Origin: Bog-756 sp963734435
GTDB lineage: Bacteria; Actinomycetota; Acidimicrobiia; Acidimicrobiales; RAAP-2
Assembly: GCA_963734435.1 (NCBI GenBank)
Contig: CAVTHA010000008.1
Span: forward strand, 62,001 to 126,000
Length of the DNA stretch: 64,000 bases
Reading direction: 5' to 3'
A model generated the notes under the pieces. It saw nothing but the letters and a program-made list of their open reading frames with translations. It made no database searches and had not been told where the DNA came from. The translations under genes were made by a program, and so were the position numbers. Positions within the stretch are counted from its first letter, which is position 1. Each line of letters starts with the position of its first letter. Positions 8,799-17,971 of this stretch are shown here, piece after piece.

Positions 8799-9654
8799 TC
8801 ACGAAAACTGGCACAGGCCCATATCGATGACGACCTCGTCGTGCTGGTTCTCGGTGCGGAAACGGGCCGTCGATCCATCGACCCAGATCGAGATTCTCAA
8901 AGTGTCTCCGGGATAGGTCGGTCGAGAGAACCGGCCGTACATGGAACGGAACCGCGCCGGATCCGAGGCGCACAGGGCATGGAGGAGTCCCCGTCCGGTG
9001 AAGCCATAGGTGCAGAGGCCATGGAGAATCGGACGATCGAACCCGGCCCGCTTGGCAAACGCCGGATCGGAGTGAAGCGGGTTCCGATCGCCGGACAACC
9101 GGTAGAGCAGTGCCTGATCGGGCCGGGTCGAATAGGTCACCACTTCGTCAGGCGCCCGCTCCGGAATGGGTTCGGTGGCAGCCGACGGTCCGCGCTCGCC
9201 GCCGAACCCTCCCTCGCCTCGGATGAACAAGCCCGTCCCCGCGGAGAAGACCGGACGACCGGTGGCCGCATCGACCGATGTCGACTCGGATCGAACCAGC
9301 AGCGCCAGACCCCTTGTCATAGATGGCCGTGAGGGTTGAGGTGGTCGTCACGGTGGCGTCGGTCGGGATCGACCCGTGCAGCTCGATGGACTGCTCGGCG
9401 TGGACCAGCATGGCAGGGTCGAATTCCCCGATGGCCGTCCTCGGGGCGGCCGAGGCACCTGCCACGGTCACAAAGGTCGGGAGGACCGCCTGCCGGACGT
9501 CGGCGGAGTTCTCGGTGGTGAACTCGAGCTCGAAGCCGATTGGGTCCGAGGCGCCGGCGCCCACCCCGAGGGCATAGAGCAGGCAATCCCCCGAGCTCCA
9601 GGTGCGCTCCGCCGGCTCCGACGAGGACCCCACGGCATCCAGATTCAACGGCAT
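8799..9654 (-). CDS. MaoC-family enoyl-CoA hydratase with a frameshift
   Basis: A two-hot-dog hydratase acting on 2-enoyl-CoA in fatty-acid or side-chain oxidation. The N-terminal half (starting MPLNLDAVG) reads to AIYDKGSG near 9312. The C-terminal half continues in another frame from ALLVRSE and contains the catalytic signature D-NPLH: GDRNPLHSDPAFAKRAGF, then ILHGLCTYG. One missing base joins them into about 284 residues, the normal family length. A strong GGGAGG Shine-Dalgarno precedes the ATG at 9654. It is divergent from a MerR regulator with a perfect dyad between them. Confidence 0.75.
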
Positions 9655-9695
9655 CTCACCCTCCCACAGATTCGTTCTTTACGACCCCTATCTAT

Positions 9696-9715
9696 GTAAC
9701 ATAGATTTATGTTAC
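9696..9715. promoter_or_regulatory. Putative MerR operator between maoC-like and merR genes
   Basis: GTAACATA-GATT-TATGTTAC is a perfect 8-bp dyad of 20 bases in the 70-base gap between the two divergent genes. MerR regulators bind such dyads between promoter elements, so this is the likely control site. Confidence 0.65.
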
Positions 9716-9724
9716 GATCAACCG

Positions 9725-10111
9725 GTGGGCAACCTGACCATCGATGAACTGGCCCGTCTGGCCGGCACCACCGGACGGCAGGTCCGCGCCCTTCAGACAC
9801 AGGGGCTCCTGGACCGCCCCACCCTGGTCGGCCGGACCGGCTTCTATAGGGTCGAGCAGCTGCACCGGTTGCAGGCGATCCTGCGCCTGCAACGCGAGGG
9901 CTTCTCCCTAGCCGGTATCGCCGTGCTGTTCCAGGCGTTGAACGCGGGGATGACCCTGGAACAGGTGGTGGGGCTCCGGAGCCGCTCTGATGACAAGATC
10001 GACGAGGCAGTCGAAGAGGACGAGGAATTCTGGGGCTGGCCCGACACGCCGAAGGGTCAGCTCCTGTCCGTTGTCCCGACGACCCTGCTCGATCTGTCGA
10101 TGGCCTCATAG
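9725..10111 (+). CDS. MerR family transcriptional regulator
   Basis: A 128-residue MerR-type protein. The N-terminal winged helix is clear: LTIDELARLAGTTGRQVRALQTQGLL, then GFYRVEQLHRLQAILRLQREGFSL. The C-terminal part is short and acidic (DEAVEEDEEFWGWP), without the cysteines of metal sensors, so the ligand is unknown. The GTG at 9725 is chosen because the MerR domain begins immediately and the frame upstream runs into the operator dyad. Probably controls the divergent MaoC gene. Confidence 0.85.
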   Translation: MGNLTIDELARLAGTTGRQVRALQTQGLLDRPTLVGRTGFYRVEQLHRLQAILRLQREGFSLAGIAVLFQALNAGMTLEQVVGLRSRSDDKIDEAVEEDEEFWGWPDTPKGQLLSVVPTTLLDLSMAS

Positions 10112-10124
10112 CGCTTCCTCGCCT

Positions 10125-10151
10125 GGACCCGGCTCGCGGTTCCGCGGGTCC
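10125..10151 (+). terminator. Hairpin downstream of merR
   Basis: GGACC...GGTCC encloses CGCGG-TT-CCGCG, a nested GC-rich stem starting 14 bases after the merR stop. No U-tract follows, which is usual in high-GC bacteria. Confidence 0.45.
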
Positions 10152-10280
10152 GGAACAGGGGGAAACGCCGGCCGATACGGTCGGTCGCCCCGGTCGTAGC
10201 ACCGGCTTCCGCGGCTGAAGCGATGCCCCGGCGACGTGACTATCATTGTGGGGTACCCGAGGCGGAAGCGAGGTGATCCG

Positions 10281-10406
10281 ATGGCAGGCATACCGTGCAT
10301 CCAGGCGGTCGAGCGCACCTTCGGATCGGTCGCCGGGCACGCTCCGGCCGCCTGGGTAAAGGAGTGCGGCGCAGTCATGCCGATCTCCCCCGCGGCACAC
10401 CTCTGA
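10281..10406 (+). CDS. Possible 41-codon ORF in a 440-bp gap
   Basis: ATG at 10281 is preceded by AGGTGAT at a good distance. The 41-residue product (starting MAGIPCIQAVERTFG) slightly resembles the first residues of IclR-type regulators, then stops. It could be a truncated regulator or chance. The rest of the gap (10152-10280 and 10407-10549) shows no other gene. Confidence 0.25.
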   Translation: MAGIPCIQAVERTFGSVAGHAPAAWVKECGAVMPISPAAHL

Positions 10407-10549
10407 CTCCGCACTAGCGGACCGCCCGGCCGGATTCGGCCGCCCTTCCGCCGCATCTCGCGCATCGGTGCCCAGCTGTACCAGCACCAGAGCCGCGCAC
10501 CATCTCTGCCCTCTATCGGCGACGTCCATCCCGTCGCCTGGAGCTCCTC

Positions 10550-12347
10550 ATGAACGACAGAACACTGTTCCCCGCTGCCTCGTCAAGAGCAACGTTCGCC
10601 TACTGCTGGCGCCAGATGCGGCCCGATCGCGTCACCTTTGTCGCGGCCTGGGTCGCCATTTCGCTGGGCACCTTGGCCAACGCGGTAGCTGGACCCCTGA
10701 TCTTCGCCACCTTGCTCGGGCGCATCGCCGAACTTCACAACGGTTCGGGGCTCACCTCGAGCTTCGGACCCCTGATCGTTGCCTATGCCGCGGTTCTGGC
10801 CCTGTCGACCGCGCTTCTGGCGCGTCGCGGGCTGGTTGAACTGGGGCGCTACACTTCGCGCCTTCGCCCGATCCATCACCAACGGCTACGAGCACCTCAT
10901 CGGGCTCAGCCACCGTTGGCATACCGATCGGCCCTCGGGCGAGGTGATCTCCTCGTTGGAGACCTTCTCGTGGGCATTCGTCGAGATCATCGACATGGCC
11001 ACCTGGGGGGCATTGCGGGTTGGGGTGACCGTCCTCGGCGCAATCGTCGTGCTCGCCATAGTGGCCTGGCCCGTCGCCGCAGTCATGGGCCTCCTCGTGC
11101 TGGTGTTCGGCGGCGTCCTGGTGCACCGCATGGGGAGGGTGGTGGCGGCCGAGCGGGAGTTCTCGGACACGCATTCGCAAGCCACGGGCGTGATCGCCGA
11201 CACCATCGCCAACCTGACCACGGTGAGGACGCAAGCGGCTGAGGACGAGGAGCGGGCCCACGTCGCGGAGGTCGTCACCCAATCCGTTCGCGCCGACCTG
11301 AGGGCGCGCCGTATCTTCACCGCTACCCGGCTCCAGATGGAGTCCTCGATGGCCGCGCTCAACTGGGTAGCGGTCTTCGTAGGTCTGGTACTCGCCCTCC
11401 ATCACGTCGTGGCCGCCGCCTCCGTCTATCTGATCCTCTTCTATGCCACCTTCGTCGGGGGCTCCCTCGAGGAGTCGTTCGAGTTCGTGCGCTCGATCTC
11501 CCGTGCCGCCGGGCGCTGCGCCAAGTTCGTCGGCATCGCCTCCACAGACCCGGAGATCTGTGACGCCTCGGGTGCAGCCGAGCTGGACGTCCACAGTGGG
11601 CGACTCGAGTTCCGGGACGTCACGTTCGCCTACCGTCGTGACGCACCGCTCTTCCAGGGACTGAACTTGCAGATCGCTCCCGGGGAGCACCTCGGCCTGG
11701 TAGGCCCTTCGGGCTCTGGCAAGAGCACGCTGACCAAGCTGGTCCTCCGCTTCATGGACATCGACGCCGGTGCGATCCTGCTCGACGGTCAGGACATCTC
11801 CCGAGTCACCCAGCAGTCACTCCGCCGTTGCATCTCCTACGTTCCCCAGGACCCACAGATGCTGCATCGGACCATCGCCGAGAACATCTGTTACGGCGTC
11901 GACTCCTTCGAACGGCCGACGATGGACCTGGTGCGCGAAGTTGGTCGAGCCGCGCACGTCGACGAGTTCGTCAGTAGTCTCCCGGACGGTTACGAGACTG
12001 TGGTCGGGGAACGAGGGCTGAAGCTCTCAGGGGGCCAGCGCCAACGCGTCGCCATTGCCCAGGCGATGGCCAAGGGCGCACCTCTGCTGATCCTCGACGA
12101 GGCCACTTCTGCACTCGACTCGGAGTCTGAGGCCCTGGTCCAAGCGGCGCTGTGGCGGTTGATGGAGGGGTCGACCGCGCTGGTCGTCGCCCATCGTCTG
12201 GCCACCATCGCACAGATGGACCGCATCGTTGTCATGGATCGGGGAAGCGTGGTGGAAGAGGGCACCCACGCCGACCTGCTCGGGCTCAAGGACGGTGTCT
12301 ACAGCCGTCTCTGGCAGCACCAGTCAGGAGGGTTCATCGCAGCCTGA
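10550..12347 (+). CDS. ABC exporter, fused permease-ATPase, with a frameshift
   Basis: A half-transporter of MsbA/lipid-exporter type, about 598 residues if repaired. The N-terminal membrane domain starts at ATG 10550 (MNDRTLFP...) and breaks near 10850, after RRGLVELGR. It resumes in another frame at LRAFARSITNGYEHL. Further helices include VTVLGAIVVLAIVAWPVAAVMGL. The ATPase domain has Walker A GPSGSGKST, Q-loop YVPQDPQM, signature LSGGQRQRVAIAQ, Walker B LLILDEATSALD and H-loop VAHRLATI. One base would restore the frame. The transcript ends in a strong hairpin shared with fusA2. The substrate is unknown. Confidence 0.82.
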
Positions 12348-12349
12348 TT

Positions 12350-12378
12350 CCACCCCGGCGACGCTATCGCCGGGGTGG
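12350..12378. terminator. Bidirectional terminator between ABC exporter and fusA2
   Basis: A perfect 12-bp stem, CCACCCCGGCGA/TCGCCGGGGTGG, with a 5-base loop, three bases after the ABC stop and six before the end of fusA2. It can serve both convergent genes. Confidence 0.85.
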
Positions 12379-12384
12379 ATCGGC

Positions 12385-14436
12385 TCACTCGGCTCGGGGT
12401 TTCAGCGTCCGGTCGACCAGGTTGGCCGGCATCACGTCGTAGTGGTCGTAAACGGCACGGAAGCGGCCCCGACCCCCGGTGAGGGAACGAAGGTCGATCG
12501 CGTACCGTTGGATCTCGGCCGCGGGCACCAGGGCCGTGATCTTCTGGGCCCCGCCTTCGACCGTGTCGGTACCCTGTACCCGCCCGCGCCGCGAGTTGAG
12601 GTCACCGAGAACGCTGCCCTGCATTCGGGCCGGAACGGTCACCTCGAGCCGCGAGATGGGCTCCAGCAGCACCGGGGAGGCCTTGCCCATGGCCTCCTTG
12701 AAGGCCAGTGACCCGGCCATCTTGAAGCTCATCTCCGACGAGTCGACCGGGTGGTGCTTGCCGTCGAGGCAGATCGCCTGGACGTCGACCACCGGGTAGC
12801 CGTGAGGGCCACCCTGGGCCATGGCCTCGACGATCCCCTTCTCCACCGCGGGGATGTACTGCCGGGGAATGGCACCCCCGACCACTCGGTCGACGAACTG
12901 GAACCCCGCACCCCGCTCGAGGGGCTCGATGCGGACGGAGGCAATGCCGAACTGTCCATGACCGCCGCTCTGTTTCTTGTACTTGCCGACTGCTTCGGCG
13001 GCCGTCGTGACGGTCTCCCGGTACGGGATGAGCACCTCCTCGGTGATCACCTCGACGCCGAACTTGCGCGACAGGCGCTCGGCCGCGACCGACAGGTGGG
13101 TCTCTCCGGTACCCCGAAGAATGGTTTGGTGCGTCTCGTCCACCCGCTCGACGATGAGGCTCGGATCTTCGTCCTGCAGCCGGTGAAGACTGGTCATGAG
13201 CTTGTCCTCGTCGCCCTTCGACTTCGGCTTGATGGCGACCGAGAGGGACACGGACTCGGGAGGAACAGCCGGGACGATCAGAGGCGAGCCCTTGGGGGCC
13301 AGCGTGTCACCCGTGACCACGTCGGCGAGCTTGGGCACGGCCACGATGTCACCGGCCTGCGCCTCCGTGACCGGGTGGGTTTCCTTCCCCTGAAGGCGTT
13401 CGAGCACATGTAGGCGCTCGTCCGTGTGGGTGCGCGAATTGGTGAGGACGCTGTCCGGCTTGATGGTCCCCGACAGCACCCGCAAAAGGGAGATCTTGCC
13501 CACATAGGGGTCGCTGACGGTCTTGAACACCTGGGCCAGAGGAGGCCCCGAGGGATCACAGGCCACGTCCACCTCGATGTCTCCAGCCCGGACACCGGTG
13601 GCCGGGTGCGAGTCCGGGGCCGGGGCAATCTCGGCCAGCAGCGTGGCCAGCCGGTTGATCCCGATGCCAGTGGCCGCCGCTCCGCACACCACGGGGAAGA
13701 CCACCCCCTGCTCGACCCCGGTGGCCAGCGTCTCTTCGAGCTCGGTGCTCGAGGGGACGTCACCGTCGAGGTAGCGCTCCGTCAACGCGTCGTCGCCCAC
13801 CACGATGCCCTCGACCAGTTGCTCGCGTACCTCGTGCTCGGTGTCGGCCAGATCATCGGGGATCGGGCCGGTCTGCGCTTTCCCGTTGTCGTAGATGATG
13901 GCGGTGTCGGTCAACAGGTCGGCGATCCCCCGGAAACCGGACTCGCCGTCCACGGGCAGTTCGAGGGGGGCGATCCCCGCGCCGAAGGACTCGCGCAGGT
14001 CACCGAGCGTGCGGTCGAAGTTGGCTCGGTCGCGGTCGAGCTTGTTGATGAACACCAGACGCGGAAGCCCGAGCTCCGCAGCCAGTTGCCAGGCCGCCTC
14101 GGTCTGCGCCTCGACACCGTCGACCGCGCTCACCACCAGTACGACCAGGTCCGCCACCGAGCACGCCGAACGCACCTCACCGAAGAAATCGGCGAATCCC
14201 GGTGTGTCGATGATGTTCAGCCGCACTCCCTCGGCCGTGCAGGGGGCGAGAGCCAGCGACAGGGACATGTGGTACTTGACCTCTTCGGGCTCGAAGTCGG
14301 TCACCGTCGAGCCGTCCTCGACCTTGCCCTGTCGATTGATCGCACCCGTGGCGTAGAGGAGTGCTTCCGCCAGCGTGGTCTTGCCCGATCCGCTGTGCCC
14401 CACGAGGGCGACGTTGCGGACACCGGGCTTGGTCAC
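12385..14436 (-). CDS. fusA2: Elongation factor G-like protein EF-G2
   Basis: A translational GTPase of 683 residues, the actinobacterial EF-G paralogue. G1 GHSGSGKTT lies at residue 13, G3 DTPGFADF near 80, and G4 NKLD near 133. Domains II to V follow in normal order, with KKQSGGHGQFG near 490 and SSEMSFKMAGSLAFKEA near 575 in domains IV-V. The canonical EF-G has a longer switch I with RGITI; this region here (HMSLSLALAPC) lacks it, which fits EF-G2. Mycobacterial EF-G2 binds GTP and ribosomes but does not replace EF-G. The start GTG (MTKPGVRN) fits family length. Confidence 0.9.
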   Translation of the reverse strand: MTKPGVRNVALVGHSGSGKTTLAEALLYATGAINRQGKVEDGSTVTDFEPEEVKYHMSLSLALAPCTAEGVRLNIIDTPGFADFFGEVRSACSVADLVVLVVSAVDGVEAQTEAAWQLAAELGLPRLVFINKLDRDRANFDRTLGDLRESFGAGIAPLELPVDGESGFRGIADLLTDTAIIYDNGKAQTGPIPDDLADTEHEVREQLVEGIVVGDDALTERYLDGDVPSSTELEETLATGVEQGVVFPVVCGAAATGIGINRLATLLAEIAPAPDSHPATGVRAGDIEVDVACDPSGPPLAQVFKTVSDPYVGKISLLRVLSGTIKPDSVLTNSRTHTDERLHVLERLQGKETHPVTEAQAGDIVAVPKLADVVTGDTLAPKGSPLIVPAVPPESVSLSVAIKPKSKGDEDKLMTSLHRLQDEDPSLIVERVDETHQTILRGTGETHLSVAAERLSRKFGVEVITEEVLIPYRETVTTAAEAVGKYKKQSGGHGQFGIASVRIEPLERGAGFQFVDRVVGGAIPRQYIPAVEKGIVEAMAQGGPHGYPVVDVQAICLDGKHHPVDSSEMSFKMAGSLAFKEAMGKASPVLLEPISRLEVTVPARMQGSVLGDLNSRRGRVQGTDTVEGGAQKITALVPAAEIQRYAIDLRSLTGGRGRFRAVYDHYDVMPANLVDRTLKPRAE

Positions 14437-14677
14437 GGTTCGACCAGGCCCCTACTCGGCCACACGAAGCAGTGAGGTCCGACCACTCATCCCTGCTCCT
14501 GCCTCGTTCGACATCCCGACCGCATGCTCATCCCGCCCTCCTCCTCGGCGTGGTTGCCTGCACTGTGGCTGCCATGGCTCCCGTGGCGTTCCGGGCAGCC
14601 ATCACATCACATTTTCCACGGCGCTGCCCGTGGGACGGTTCGGGCGGCCGGGCCAGGGGTCTTTCGCGCCCGACCAT

Positions 14678-15778
14678 CTAGTCATCCGTCGCGGATTTAG
14701 TAGCAGCAGTTAGCGCCGCTCGGCCAGCCCGAACCTTTCGGATGATTTCCTCGGCACTCTTGTGCCAGACGAAGGGCTTGGGATCGTTGTTCCAGTGATC
14801 AGCCCAACGCTCGATGGCCGAGATGAGTTGGTCGACGCTCGCGAAACTGCCCCGCCGGATTCTCTTGGTCGTGATCTCAGCGAACCAGCGTTCGACCAAG
14901 TTCAGCCAGGACGAGGAAGTCGGGGTGAAGTGGAGATGGAAGCGCTCTCGGCGAGGGTGGGCAAGCCACTCCCGGACTTCGGGGTGTTTGTGCGCCGCGT
15001 AGTTGTCGACGACGAGATGGATGTCGAGTTTCCTTTGGACCTCGCGATCGATGAGCTTCAAGAACGCAAGGAACTCTTCGTGGCGATGCTGTGGTTTGCA
15101 CGAGGTAAGCACCTTGCCCGTGGCGATGTCGAGTGCAGCGAACAGCGTGGTGGTCCCATGGCGTTTGTAGTCATGGGTCATCGTCCCAGCCCGACCCGGC
15201 GTCATCGGAAGGCTCGGCTGCGTGCGCTCTAAGGCCTGGGTGCCGCTCTTTTCATCGACACAGAGCACGACGGCCCGTTCCGGTGGATCGAGATAGAGCC
15301 CAACGATGTCCACGAGCTTTTCCTCGAAGTGCGAGTCGTTCGACAACTTGAAGCGTTCGACCTGCCACGGCCGCAGATTGCGGGCTCGCCAGATCCTTGC
15401 CACCGTGTCCTTGCCGACACCATGGCGCTCGGCCATGGTCCGCGTCGACCACTGCGTCGACCCGTCATCGGGACGCTCATGCAACGTGTCGTGCACGATC
15501 GCTTCGATGATCTCGCTCGGGATATCGGGCTTTCGTCCACGGCCCGGTGCAATGACACCGAGCGAACCTGGACCAAACGACAAGAACTGATCCCGCCAGC
15601 GCATCACAGAGCGCGGCCAGGTTCCAAGCGAAACCGCCGTCGAACGCAATGAATTTCCGTCAGCCAGCGCAAGTAAGGCCTTGGCTTGGAGCACCTTGCG
15701 ATGTGGCGCAGTCCTTTGACGAGCGACCCGTTCGAGTTCGGCTCGGTCTGATACTGACAACTCCATCCTGTTGACCAT
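14678..15778 (-). CDS. IS630-family transposase
   Basis: A DDE transposase of 366 residues, full family length. The N-terminal HTH region runs from about residue 25 (HRKVLQAKALLALADGNS) and a second from 108 (STRTMAERHGVGKDTVARIW). The catalytic triad is visible: VVLCVDEKSG (first D), HLVVDNYAAHK (second D) and SSWLNLVERWFAEIT (E). It fills the element. Its stop TAG is read from bases 14680-14678, which are the TA target duplication plus one flanking base, so the stop codon is not inside the element itself. The gene appears intact. Confidence 0.93.
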   Translation of the reverse strand: MVNRMELSVSDRAELERVARQRTAPHRKVLQAKALLALADGNSLRSTAVSLGTWPRSVMRWRDQFLSFGPGSLGVIAPGRGRKPDIPSEIIEAIVHDTLHERPDDGSTQWSTRTMAERHGVGKDTVARIWRARNLRPWQVERFKLSNDSHFEEKLVDIVGLYLDPPERAVVLCVDEKSGTQALERTQPSLPMTPGRAGTMTHDYKRHGTTTLFAALDIATGKVLTSCKPQHRHEEFLAFLKLIDREVQRKLDIHLVVDNYAAHKHPEVREWLAHPRRERFHLHFTPTSSSWLNLVERWFAEITTKRIRRGSFASVDQLISAIERWADHWNNDPKPFVWHKSAEEIIRKVRAGRAALTAATKSATDD

Positions 15779-15820
15779 GACAGATCATACGCCGGTGTTG
15801 TTATTTCAGCGACGGACCAC
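14681..15820 (-). mobile_element. Intact IS630-family insertion sequence (1140 bp)
   Basis: Ends are imperfect inverted repeats: left GTCATCCGTCGCGGATTTAG and right (complement) GTGGTCCGTCGCTGAAATAA, 13 of 20 bases identical with an exact TCCGTCGC core. A TA duplication flanks it at 14679-14680 and 15821-15822, the hallmark of IS630/Tc1 transposition. Joining the flanks recreates CTAG, the end of the neighbouring minus-strand gene (stop TAG at 15822-15820). The element thus entered exactly at that gene's stop codon without changing its protein. Recent insertion is likely as the gene and both ends are preserved. Confidence 0.9.
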
Positions 15821-16510
15821 TAGATGCCGAGCCGGGCGTTGCGCAACCGGAAGGCCAGCTCCTCGTCACCGGTGATCTCCACCTGGGCGGCCTTCTGCCG
15901 TCCGGAAGCGAACATGGTCAGCTCGCCGGGATCGCCTTCCACAACCAGGTACCCGACACGGCTCTGCTTGGTGTGGATCTGCTTGGTGTGGCTCTCCTTG
16001 GTGTGGCTCTGCTTGGTGTGGCTCTGCTTGGTGTGGCTCTGCTTGGCGTCGCGGCCGGGTGACCGCAGCTCGACAGTTGCGCCCACCTGCTTCGCCATCC
16101 CTCCGGGCCCGAGTCGTGCCCACAGGGCATCCTCGAGCTCCGGCGCCAGCGTCCGGGGCTCCCACTTCGGCTGGGCCCGCCGAAGGTCTTCGACGTGGAT
16201 GAAGAATTTCGACGGTGTTCATGGGCCCGTCGAAAGGTCGGAGGAGGAGGGGCGGGCCCTGGCGCACCAGGGCGACCAGCTCCACCCAGGGCGTGCCATC
16301 GCGGAGCGACCGGCGAACCTTGTCGGTGTGGCCGGCCAAGGGGGGCCAGACGAGCCCCGGGCCGCTGTCGGGCCGGCGCTCCCGCGCCACGATGTGGGCC
16401 GCCAGGTCGACGGCCGTCCAACCCTCACAGAGGGTGGGGGCATCGGGGCCGAGCTCGTCGAGCAGGTCACAGAACACCTGCCGCTCACGCTGGGCGAGAT
16501 CAGCGCTCAT
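15820..16510 (-). CDS. TIGR03085-type DinB/MDMPI-like metal-binding protein, frameshifted
   Basis: Starts MSADLAQRERQVFCDLL; the segment TLCEGWTAVDLAAHIVARERRP carries the histidine of the DinB-like metal site. It reads to GPMNTVE near 16212, then must shift one base in an AAA run to continue FFIHVEDLRRAQPKWEPR, ALWARLGP and finally VVEGDPGELTMFASGRQKAAQVE at the C-terminus, as family members do. Total about 229 residues. A 15-bp repeat inserts five HTKQS units before the C-terminal motif. Exact function of the family is unknown (thiol-dependent metal enzymes are related). The IS630 element begins at its stop codon. Confidence 0.65.
15961..16050. repeat. 15-bp in-frame tandem repeat (HTKQS units), 6 copies
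   Basis: Six exact-length units of GCTCTGCTTGGTGTG with one or two changes each (15961, 15976, 15991, 16006, 16021, 16036). On the minus strand they code the pentapeptide HTKQS about five times inside an otherwise conserved protein. The period keeps the frame. Confidence 0.93.
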
Positions 16511-16618
16511 CGCCCCGATGTTAGGCCCGTGTCCTTCGGGACGACCGGGGTCGAGGCCACGGCCGCGGGCTCGACGGATCGAGGCCCGTTTCCAAGGGGA
16601 CGAATCCAGTGGGTGTGG

Positions 16619-17963
16619 TCAACCCCCTCCTGACGTGATGCTGTCGGCGCTCCGGCCACAAGTGCTCGGCGCGGTGCCGCCACGCAATCGGGCCCCCGAC
16701 CACGAGACAATCCGCGGCACGGCCTCGAAGGGCACCTGATCGTGTCCGGCCCCCGGATAGTGGACGTAGTCGATCACGTCGCCGATCGGGCAGGCCGATT
16801 TGGACACGTAGAGATCGGTCAGGGGGGCTGGCACCTGGTTGTCGGCCGTGCCCTGGACGACGAGCATCGGCGCCTGGGTCCTCACCTGGCCCGGGTCGTT
16901 GAGGCGGGCCCGGGCGGCGAATGCCTGGTCCGCGTTCGCCCCGGGAAGGAACAGGGAGGTCGCCTGGACCCCCTTGAGTGCCGCCACCAACCCGTTGTCG
17001 CAGTGCTCGGTGACGTTCCGTTGGGCGAAGGCGAGTCCTTGGGCGGTGAACAGGTCCGAGGCCGGCAGATCGGGGTAGACCTGTGACCACGTCCATCCGA
17101 TGAGCGCGAAGTAGGCCAAGTCGTCGGGCGAGCCGGATTGGCCGAAGACGGCCGCGATGACGGACAGACCGGTGGCTGGCGCCGCCGCCACCACCCCGAT
17201 CACATGCAGGGACGGCGCGTAGCCCGGAGCCAGCTCACCGGCGAAGAGAGCGGCCTGACCCCCCTGTGAATGTCCGTAGATCAGCGTGGTCGGGCTCACC
17301 CGCAGGCCCGGGAGCTGCCGGGCGGCCTTGGCCGCATCGAGGACCCCGTAGCCCTCGCTGGCCCCGACCAGGTACGGATGGATCCCGGCCGCCACCCCGA
17401 GGCCCTGGTAGTCAGTGGCGGCGATCAGCCATCCCGACTTCAGATAGGTGTCGATGCCCGGCACCAGGTAGGGCCCCTCACCTTCCAAGCCGTTCAACAG
17501 AGACGGCGCACATTTGACCGCCGCCCCGGTCGTCCCATGGGCCCAGGCCATCACCGGATAGCCGCCACGAGGAGGCCCAGCCGCCGGCACGACGACGTAC
17601 CCCGAGACGGCGATATCGGAACCGGTGATGCTCTCCGAGTGGTAGAGGATGCGCCAGAAGGTGGCCCCCGGCTCGATCCCGCCCGCACCGGCGACGATCT
17701 CGGACCGGATGAGGGTCCCAGGCGGTGCCGGCGGCAACGGATCCGGTGGCCGATAGAAGGACGACGGGCCCGATGCGGTCGCCGACACCGATACGACCGG
17801 CACTCCCGACGGGTGGGAAGCCGGCGAAGCCGGGGACGACGTGCACGCGGCCGAAGGCGGCCACGACGACCAGCCCCGTGGCCACCGCCCCCCGTCGGGA
17901 ATGCCTGCCGGTTCGCGCATCCCCCGTCCGGCCTGGGAGGCCACCGGGCGCCCACCTCCGCAT
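16619..17963 (-). CDS. Secreted lipase (LIP family), probable lipoprotein; frameshift in signal region
   Basis: Alpha/beta hydrolase like secretory triacylglycerol lipases. The nucleophile elbow GHSQGG, preceding YGVLDAAKAARQLPG, the MAWAHGTTG segment and the late GTADNQVPAPLTDLY and GAGHDQVPF (acid and His) complete the triad. Signal: in one frame RRGAVATGLVVVAAF is a twin-Arg-like hydrophobic leader. Just after it, around 17840, the mature protein starts in the next frame with AACTSSPASP, a good lipobox. Removing one G joins them. Without repair the annotated N-terminus is nonsense. About 440 residues. It follows the AKR gene on the same strand. Confidence 0.75.
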
Positions 17964-17971
17964 CCGCGGAA

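Noticed and set aside
8282..8878. Long open frame on the minus strand upstream of the MaoC end
   Set aside because: Composition is His/Thr/Arg/Ser low complexity across the TG-rich repeat; the real remnant is in another frame.
10106..10465. 119-codon minus-strand frame in the gap after merR
   Set aside because: Overlaps the merR end and hairpin, biased composition, no motif; a chance open frame of GC-rich DNA.
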